Source: CF-13 sp036782775 (GTDB lineage: Bacteria > Chloroflexota > Dormibacteria > CF-121). Taken from it: a stretch of 10,519 nucleotides of DNA. The position numbers were made by a program, and so were the translations under genes. Below the pieces are notes generated by a model, which saw nothing but the letters and a program-made list of their open reading frames with translations, had not been told where the DNA came from and ran no database searches. The DNA lies in assembly GCA_036782775.1 (NCBI GenBank), contig DAIPYJ010000095.1:1-10519 (forward strand). The letters run 5' to 3'. Shown here in pieces: positions 5,690 through 10,519 of this stretch; the first letter of the stretch is position 1; every line of letters begins with the position of its first letter.

Positions 5690-8086
5690 TCAGCCTTCCA
5701 GGGGCGGGAAGCGCCGCGGCTCGCGAACAATCTCGTAGACCGCGCGCACGATACTCTCCCGGTTTGGCTTCGTGAAATAGTCTCCGTCTGGTCCGTAGGC
5801 GGGCCGCGTCGCCGATGCGCTCAACGTCCGCGGCGCGGCATCGAGGTGCCACCAGCCCTCCTGCACCTCTAGGATCTGCTGCATGATGAAGGCAGAGGCG
5901 CCGCCGGGCACATCCTCATCGACGCAGATCAACGCATGCGTCTTCTCCAGCGACCGCACCAGGGTGTGCTCGATATCGAACGGGTTGAGCGTCTGGACGT
6001 CGATCACCTCGCAGGACACGCCAAGGCGCTCGAGCGTTTTGGCGGCGTCCAGCACCAGGGCGCAGCACGCGCCGTAGGTGACCACGGTTGCATCGGTCCC
6101 CTCCCGGAGCACCTCGGGCATGCCGAGGGGCACGGTGAACTCGCCCACGTTGTCCGGCAGCCGTTCCTTGAGTCGATAGCCGTTGAGCACCTCGATGACG
6201 ACCGCCGGATTGTCGCCGCGAAAGAGCGCGTTGTAGAAACCGGCGGCCTGGGTCATGTTGCGCGGCACACAGAGGTAGATGCCTCGCAGCGCGTTGAGCA
6301 GCACCGACATCGGCGAGCCCGAGTGCCAGATTCCGACCAGCCGATGGCCCTTGGTCCGGATGATCACCGGCGCCTTCTGTCCGCCCGCCGTTCGCCAGTG
6401 CAGCGTCGCCAGGTCGTCCGACGCGGCTTCCAGCGCATAAAAGAAGTAGTCGAGGTACTGGATGTCGCAGATGGGGCGCAGCCCGCGCATCGCTGCGCCG
6501 ATCGCCTGCCCGAGAATCGTCGCCTCGCGAATCCCGGTGTCCGTCAGCCGGAGGTTGCCATACTTCGCCTGCAACCCCTCGAAGACGAGGTTCACGTCGC
6601 CGAGGACCCCGACGTCCTCACCGATGACGAAGAGGCGTGGATCCCGCGCGAAGTTGGCGTCGAAGTTCCGCAGCAGGACCTGCCGGCCGTCGAGCGTTGG
6701 TGAGCTCTCCGAGAAGCTGGCTGGCACGATACGCGCTTTGAGCGGCGACTCTGCCGAATCGCTGTACAGGTGCGAGGTGTACCGCCGGACGTTGGCCGTC
6801 CGGTATTCCAGGGCGAAGCGGCTAAGTTCGCCGCGTTCTGCTGACTGGTCGTCGCGGAGTTCGTATAGAGCCCGTTCGGCCGCGGCCGCCACCATGCTCC
6901 GGGTGACCTTGGCCGCATCCCGCAGGGATTCGGCAATCTCGGCGACGGCTGGCGTCTCGATGCGGTTCAGAATCGCGAGCAGCGAATCGCGGTCCGACGC
7001 CAACGGCGCCTGGTATGTCTCCCAGCCACGCTCGCGCGCCGCGGCCACCGCCTCGGCGTCTTCGTCCTCCCAGCGCTTGAGTTCCGATTCCAGCGCGATC
7101 TCCGACTCGATCATCCAGTCGCGCATCCGGGTGAGGCAGTCGTACTCGATCTCGAAGCTCAGGCGAACCTTCGGCTTGTACCGCTCGTGGCTGCCGCTGG
7201 TCGAGTGCCCGAGCTGCTGGGTCATCTCGGTCACGTGAATCAAGGCCGGCACTTGCTCGCGGCGCACCTTCTCCACCGCCCTGGCGTAGGTCTCGACCAG
7301 CGCTGGATAGTCCCAGCCGGGAACGGTATAGATGTCGATCCCCAAACCGCCGTCGGGCATGAATCCACGCATCGCTTCGGAAATCGACCCCTTGGTGGTC
7401 TGCATCTCGACCGGCACCGAGATGCCGTAGCCGTCGTCCCATACCGACATCACCAGCGGCACCTGCAAGACACCGGCGGCGTTCATCGCCTCCCAGAACG
7501 CACCCTCACTGGTCGAGGCGTCACCGATCGAGCCGAAGGCCACCTCGTTGCCCTTCACCGAGAAGCCATCCTGAACCGATTCGAGCTGCGGGTTCTTTCG
7601 GTACAGCTTCGAGGCGTAGGCCAGTCCCAGCAACCGCGGCATCCAGCCGGCGACGTTCGAGACGTCGGCGCTGGAGTTCAGCCGGTCGACCTGGCGCACG
7701 AACTTCCCCGCGTCGTCGAGGAAGCGCGTCGCGAAGTGATTGCCCATCTGCCGGCCCCCGGACGCCGGCTCCAGCTTTAGATCGGCGTCGCCGTAGAGCT
7801 GGGCGAAGTACTCGTCGAGGTTTGACATGCCGGTCGCCCACATCCACGTCTGGTCGCGGTAGTAGCCGGCCCGCCAGTCGCCCGGCCTAAAGGTCCGCGC
7901 CAGCGCCAGCTGGGCGACTTCCTTTCCATCGCCGAAGATGCCGAAGGTCGCGTTGCCGGACAGCACCTCGCTGCGGCCGATGATGCTGGCGCGACGGCTG
8001 CGATAGGCAAGACGGTAATCGCCGATGATGTCCTCGGCCGGAAGGGGAAGCTTGGATGCTGCCCCAGCTTTCGGCTGCCTAGCCAT
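5690..8086 (-). CDS. 2-oxoacid dehydrogenase E1, alpha-beta fusion
   Basis: This 798-residue thiamine-diphosphate enzyme joins the usually separate E1 alpha and beta subunits. It should decarboxylate a 2-oxoacid and transfer the acyl group to the lipoyl arm of an E2. The alpha part (about 1-440) has GGRQMGNHFATR (110-121) and the ThDP/Mg region GDASTSEG (188-195) to VWDDGYGISVP (215-225). The beta part (about 465-798) has GEDVG (489-493), DTGIREATILG with Glu521 as the cofactor-activating glutamate, DIQYLDYF, and HSGSP. An approximately 25-residue linker joins them. Branched-chain 2-oxoacids are the likeliest substrates, but pyruvate or others are possible. No E2 or E3 gene is in the window. 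ATG 8086-8084 is forced as the start because an in-frame TAG lies 9 nt upstream; no good Shine-Dalgarno precedes it. It is convergent with sdhB. Confidence 0.88.
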   Translation of the reverse strand: MARQPKAGAASKLPLPAEDIIGDYRLAYRSRRASIIGRSEVLSGNATFGIFGDGKEVAQLALARTFRPGDWRAGYYRDQTWMWATGMSNLDEYFAQLYGDADLKLEPASGGRQMGNHFATRFLDDAGKFVRQVDRLNSSADVSNVAGWMPRLLGLAYASKLYRKNPQLESVQDGFSVKGNEVAFGSIGDASTSEGAFWEAMNAAGVLQVPLVMSVWDDGYGISVPVEMQTTKGSISEAMRGFMPDGGLGIDIYTVPGWDYPALVETYARAVEKVRREQVPALIHVTEMTQQLGHSTSGSHERYKPKVRLSFEIEYDCLTRMRDWMIESEIALESELKRWEDEDAEAVAAARERGWETYQAPLASDRDSLLAILNRIETPAVAEIAESLRDAAKVTRSMVAAAAERALYELRDDQSAERGELSRFALEYRTANVRRYTSHLYSDSAESPLKARIVPASFSESSPTLDGRQVLLRNFDANFARDPRLFVIGEDVGVLGDVNLVFEGLQAKYGNLRLTDTGIREATILGQAIGAAMRGLRPICDIQYLDYFFYALEAASDDLATLHWRTAGGQKAPVIIRTKGHRLVGIWHSGSPMSVLLNALRGIYLCVPRNMTQAAGFYNALFRGDNPAVVIEVLNGYRLKERLPDNVGEFTVPLGMPEVLREGTDATVVTYGACCALVLDAAKTLERLGVSCEVIDVQTLNPFDIEHTLVRSLEKTHALICVDEDVPGGASAFIMQQILEVQEGWWHLDAAPRTLSASATRPAYGPDGDYFTKPNRESIVRAVYEIVREPRRFPPLEG

Positions 8087-8150
8087 CTCTAACTACGATA
8101 TCGCCGCGCTCCCAAAACTGTCATCCTCCCCCGCTGGCTGGCCCACCGGC

Positions 8151-8190
8151 GGGACACATCAGCCGAAGCTCCAATGGGACACTTCAGCCG
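8151..8190. repeat. 15-bp direct repeat pair between tRNA and E1 gene
   Basis: gggacacatcagccg (8151-8165) and gggacacttcagccg (8176-8190) differ at one base and have a 25-bp period. They occupy the 124-bp gap upstream of the E1 gene and downstream of the tRNA 3' end. Short, imperfectly repeated GGGACA-type blocks are reminiscent of the multiply repeated ends of IS21-like elements, and tRNA 3' ends are common insertion places. They could equally be a two-site operator controlling the E1 gene. No transposase or target duplication is visible. Confidence 0.45.
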
Positions 8191-8210
8191 GATCAATACA
8201 CAGCGCAAAT

Positions 8211-8284
8211 TGGGCCGTGAAGGACTCGAACCTTCGACCAACCGGTTATGAGCCGGCCGCTCTAACCTCCTGAGCTAACGGCCC
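8211..8284 (-). tRNA. tRNA with CAU anticodon (tRNA-Ile2 or elongator tRNA-Met)
   Basis: Read on the minus strand, this 74-nt sequence folds into a full cloverleaf. The acceptor stem is GGGCCGT/ACGGCCC, the D stem GCTC/GAGC, the anticodon stem GCCGG/CCGGT, the anticodon loop CTCATAA (8252-8246) and the T stem GAAGG/CCTTC with loop TTCGAGT. The discriminator is A and CCA is not encoded. The anticodon is CAT. A fully paired first acceptor base pair argues against initiator tRNA. C4-G69 and C5-G68 in the acceptor stem and A37 match tRNA-Ile2, whose C34 is changed to lysidine by TilS, so Ile2 is somewhat favoured over elongator Met. Its first 10 nt are also the end of the CoA-transferase coding sequence. 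Confidence 0.93.
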
Positions 8285-9913
8285 TTAGCGACCTCCCGTA
8301 TTTTGCCTGCTGGCCGTTCCGGCAGGCTGAATGGTTTGATCGTGGGTTGGAAGATGTCCGAAGGCATGGCGGCCAGCGGCCGCCGGACGGAGACATCGAA
8401 TGGCAGTCGATTGCGGACGGCGCTCGGATCGACACCCGGCGCAATCTCGATCAACTCGAGGCCTTGCGCGGTCAGTTCAAAGACCGCGCTCTCGCTCACG
8501 TAAATGACACGCTGCTTACGCTTCCGTGCTTGCTCGGCGCTGAACGTCAGATGGCCGACCTGCTTGACGAATTTCTCGTGCTTGCCCTCGAACGCAAAGC
8601 AAAAGCAGACAAGCCTCGCGCTTTGCGTGATGTCGATGAAGCCGCCGGCGCCGATGATTCGCCCGCCCAGGCGGCTGACGTTGACGTTTCCCTTCTCGTC
8701 GATCTCACCGGCCCCCATGAAGGTCGCGTCGAGGCCGCCGCCGTTATAGAAATCGAACTGGCTCGCGTGCGGGATGATCGCCGTTGGATGCGCCGTGATC
8801 CCGAAGTCGACGCCGCCGGCGGGCACGCCGCCGTAAACACCGGACTCAACCGTAAGCGTGATCGCGCTCGATAGGCCGGCTTCAGCAAGAGCCGGCCCGA
8901 CGCTATCGCCCGGTATGCCGGTACCGATGTTGACAACGTCGCCCTGATGCAGAAATCTGATCGCACGACGACCGATCGCCAGCCTGGTCGAGTACGGCGC
9001 CCGGGGCAACTCTCTACCCGATGACGCCGAGATATACACAGAGTCAAAGAACGTCCCGTCGGTTTGCCGATGTTGGCGCTCGGGCTGAGGGGCTTCGACA
9101 ACCAGGTCGACTATTGCTCCGGGAACGGTAACCAGCCGCGGCGGGATCGCACCACGGGGCACGAGCTTCTTGGCCTGGCAGAGCACGATGCCGCCCGAAT
9201 TGTGCGCCGCTTGGGCGATGGCGAGCGCATCGAGAGTGACCGCCTCGTCATCGTGCGAGCAGTTACCGTCTTCATCGACCGAGGTGGCACGAAAAATGCC
9301 GACGTCGATCTTGAAGCTGCGGTACAGCATGAACTCTTCGCCGTTGATTGCCTGCAAGTGGACGTAATCTGGTGCTTGGCGTTTCGCCGGCTCATTTACC
9401 TTGCCACCTTCGATCCGTGGATCGACGAAGGTCCCCAGGCCGATGCGGCTCAGATTTCCAGGACGGCCTGCGGCCATCGCCCTATAAAGAACAGCCAGCT
9501 GACCCTGCGGCAGGCAGACGGCTTCGGCAAGCCCCTGGCCGAGGAACGCCGACATCCTCGGCATCAAGCCCCAATGCGAACCAACGATCCGCTTGGCGAG
9601 GCCCTCGACGGCGNNNNNNNNNNCCGATCCGCTCGCGCAGATGCGCTGCGTACTCTGGCGGAGGCTTCTTCTCGTCCCACGCTGAGAGCTTGGCGAGGCC
9701 CTCAACCGCGAAGTGCTCGAAGCCGGCGACCCGATTGGACTGGCCGGCGGCATGAACGATCACGAGATCTCTCGGATGGCCCGCCTTGCGAAACGACTCC
9801 TCGACGCCTTCGTACAACGCCTCCGCGACGCCCATCAACGTGAAGCCGTCGACGGCAACGGTGGCACCGTCCGGAATGAGGGCGACGGCTTCGTCGACGG
9901 AAACGAGTCGCAT
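8275..9913 (-). CDS. Acetate/propionate-type CoA-transferase, interrupted by assembly gap
   Basis: This resembles the single-chain family of E. coli YdiF and propionate CoA-transferase, which moves CoA between acyl-CoA and a free acid through a glutamyl-CoA intermediate. Landmarks are DGATVAVDGF near the N-terminus, KRIVGSHWGLMPRM, GIGTFVDPR-like GLGTFVDPRIEGGKVNE, VNIGTGIPGD, the catalytic-Glu motif TLTVESGVYGG (codon 8847-8845), SQFDFYNGGGLDATF and GGFIDITQ. The start is ATG 9913-9911, with GAGGGG four bases upstream as a likely ribosome binding site. Ten Ns (9614-9623) and a flanking 16-bp repeat split the frame. Collapsing the repeat gives a continuous 513-codon gene (catalytic Glu324; YdiF is 531 residues with Glu333), so it is probably intact in the organism. 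The stop TAG (8277-8275) lies inside the tRNA. The substrate is uncertain. Confidence 0.87.
8305..8327 (-). other. Hairpin in the CoA-transferase 3' end, upstream of the tRNA
   Basis: Positions 8305-8313 (gcctgctgg) and 8319-8327 (ccggcaggc) form a 9-bp stem with one G-T wobble and a 5-nt loop, 20 bp upstream of the tRNA 5' end. On the minus-strand transcript it is followed by AAAATA, not a T-tract, so it is not a terminator. It may assist processing of the tRNA from the CoA-transferase message, or be only a coding coincidence. Confidence 0.3.
9591..9703. repeat. 16-bp direct repeat flanking the assembly gap
   Basis: gcttggcgaggccctc occurs at 9591-9606 and again at 9688-9703, on either side of the run of Ns. 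Both copies encode EGLAK in the CoA-transferase frame of their own side. The distal copy continues as the family-typical RIVGSHWG. The proximal copy continues into about 20 residues (LSAWDEKKPPPEYAAHLRERI) that do not fit the family. This suggests a duplicated contig end or a chimeric join rather than a biological repeat. Confidence 0.8.
9614..9623. other. Run of 10 Ns (assembly gap)
   Basis: Ten consecutive undetermined bases lie inside the CoA-transferase gene. The reading frames on the two sides differ, so the number of Ns is probably a placeholder for a gap of unknown size, possibly zero or negative (see the flanking repeat). Confidence 0.98.
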
Positions 9914-9928
9914 TACCCCTCACCCTGA

Positions 9929-9954
9929 CCCTCCCCCCGCGAGCGGGGGGAGGG
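9929..9954. repeat. GC-rich palindrome 1 (REP-like)
   Basis: The arms ccctccccccgc (9929-9940) and gcggggggaggg (9943-9954) are perfectly complementary over 12 bp with only 2 central bases; in RNA the innermost pairs would open to form the loop. The preceding flank cccctcaccctga (9916-9928) is the usual companion of this palindrome in dispersed intergenic repeats of many GC-rich bacteria. Read on the minus strand, the flank supplies the GAGGGG that serves as ribosome binding site for the CoA-transferase gene. No T-tract makes it a clear terminator. Confidence 0.75.
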
Positions 9955-9968
9955 AATCGTGTGCTGGG

Positions 9969-9992
9969 CCTCTCCCCGCCAGCGGGGAGAGG
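9969..9992. repeat. GC-rich palindrome 2 (REP-like)
   Basis: The arms cctctccccgc (9969-9979) and gcggggagagg (9982-9992) pair perfectly over 11 bp with 2 central bases. It is a near copy of the neighbouring palindrome 14 bp away, and the two form a tandem pair filling most of the 90-bp gap between the SDR gene and the CoA-transferase gene. It is probably a dispersed palindromic repeat; in the transcript the two hairpins could attenuate or protect the messages on either side. Confidence 0.75.
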
Positions 9993-10003
9993 GAGTTGCA
10001 GGC

Positions 10004-10519
10004 CTAAAGGACGTAGCCGCCGCCGACGTTGATGACTTCTCCGGTGATATAGCCCGCCTCGTCGGAGGCCAGGAAGGCGACCAGCGCCGCAACGTCGGCT
10101 GGCTGTCCCATCCGCCCTAAGGGAATCTTGGCCACCTGCTGCTCCCGGATGTTCTCCGGAATGCCGCGCGTCATCTGGGTGTCGATAAATCCGGGGCAGA
10201 TGGCATTGACCGTGACCTGAAAGCGCGCCAGCTCTTTCGCCGCCGTCCGGCTCAATCCGACGACGCCCGCTTTCGCCGCCGAGTAGTTGGCCTGGCCAAT
10301 ATTGCCCATCCAGCTCGCGGAGGCGATGTTTACGATGCGACCCGATCCCGCCGCCCGCATGATTCGGCTGGCGGCACGCGTCATGAAAAACACTCCCGAG
10401 AGATCCACCGCGAGCACTTGCTGCCACTGCTCGTCCGTCATCTTGTGCAGCATCGCGTCCCGATTGATGCCGGCGTTGTTGACGAGGACATCGAGCCGTC
10501 CCCAGGAGTCGGCGGCCGC
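10004..10519 (-). CDS. SDR-family oxidoreductase, FabG/PhaB-like (5' end beyond window)
   Basis: The reading frame runs without a stop from the window edge to TAG 10006-10004, giving 171 visible residues of an expected 245 or so. The N-terminal TGxxxGxG nucleotide-binding motif lies outside the window. Visible short-chain dehydrogenase features are DVLVNNAG (NNAG at 10480-10469), the catalytic serine in NIAS, the catalytic YSAAK (10285-10271), and NAICPGFIDT. The end, ITGEVINVGGGYVL, is typical of 3-oxoacyl-ACP reductase FabG and acetoacetyl-CoA reductase PhaB, which reduce a 3-oxoacyl thioester with NADPH in the cytosol. The Ser-to-Tyr spacing is one residue shorter than in E. coli FabG. The ATG at 10453 is internal, not the start. 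It probably shares a transcript with the downstream CoA-transferase. Which SDR substrate it uses cannot be told. Confidence 0.9.
   Translation of the reverse strand, partial: AAADSWGRLDVLVNNAGINRDAMLHKMTDEQWQQVLAVDLSGVFFMTRAASRIMRAAGSGRIVNIASASWMGNIGQANYSAAKAGVVGLSRTAAKELARFQVTVNAICPGFIDTQMTRGIPENIREQQVAKIPLGRMGQPADVAALVAFLASDEAGYITGEVINVGGGYVL

Noticed and set aside
5676..5694. Inverted repeat gctga/tcagc between the convergent sdhB and E1 stops
   Set aside because: The stem is only 5 bp with a 9-nt loop and no T-tract on either side, so it is not a supportable terminator.
5936..7238. Two plus-strand open frames of about 255 residues (5936-6703, 6462-7238)
   Set aside because: They are antisense to the E1 fusion, whose motifs are continuous on the minus strand; they are rich in Arg, Ser and His without recognisable domains.
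8025..8273. 82-residue plus-strand frame ending in DSNLRPTGYEPAALTS
   Set aside because: This ending is the well-known false protein obtained by translating the antisense strand of a tRNA gene; it overlaps the E1 start and the tRNA.
8347..8874. 175-residue plus-strand frame
   Set aside because: It is antisense to the conserved C-terminal half of the CoA-transferase.
8275..9913. Frameshifted pseudogene interpretation of the CoA-transferase
   Set aside because: The frame change coincides with Ns and a repeated contig end; removing the duplicated segment gives one continuous frame.
9702..10427. 241-residue minus-strand frame crossing the SDR and CoA-transferase genes
   Set aside because: It is out of frame with both recognised genes and translates the palindromic repeats; it has no family motifs.

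Overview
The window is GC-rich bacterial chromosome with dense coding. It looks like a draft or metagenome assembly, because a run of 10 Ns interrupts one gene. The heme-less, Sdh1-type succinate dehydrogenase (best known from mycobacteria), the fused E1 alpha/beta dehydrogenase, frequent GTG starts, weak Shine-Dalgarno sequences and a tRNA without encoded CCA suggest an uncultivated high-GC, probably aerobic soil-type bacterium (Actinobacteriota, Chloroflexota/Dormibacterota or a similar lineage). I cannot fix the phylum from the sequence alone.

Layout. (1) Positions 6-926, minus strand: rpiA, followed downstream by a small DUF4177-like ORF. (2) Positions 931-2001, plus strand: a YihY/BrkB-family membrane protein whose start lies only 4 bp from the rpiA start (head to head). 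(3) Positions 2037-5676, plus strand: a tightly overlapping sdhC-sdhA-sdhB cluster for a three-subunit succinate dehydrogenase. The membrane subunit has conserved Cys and His residues where the mycobacterial enzyme holds a membrane Rieske-type cluster, and the iron-sulfur subunit has a C-terminal extension of about 100 residues. (4) Positions 5690-8086, minus strand and convergent with sdhB: an 798-residue E1 alpha+beta fusion of a 2-oxoacid dehydrogenase. (5) Positions 8087-8210: a short intergenic stretch with a 15-bp direct repeat. (6) Positions 8211-8284, minus strand: a tRNA with CAU anticodon, whose first 10 nt are also the last codons of the next gene. (7) Positions 8275-9913, minus strand: an acetate/propionate-type CoA-transferase, broken by the assembly gap. 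(8) Positions 9914-10003: two consecutive GC-rich palindromes of a dispersed-repeat type. (9) Positions 10004-10519, minus strand: an SDR-family oxidoreductase (FabG/PhaB-like), cut by the window edge.

Functionally this is central carbon and respiratory metabolism: pentose-phosphate isomerisation, succinate oxidation into the quinone pool, 2-oxoacid decarboxylation, and acyl-CoA handling. I see no defence, CRISPR, phage or secondary-metabolite system. The most interesting points are the unusual succinate dehydrogenase subunits, the CDS/tRNA overlap, and the gap region, where collapsing a 16-bp repeat restores an intact gene exactly.
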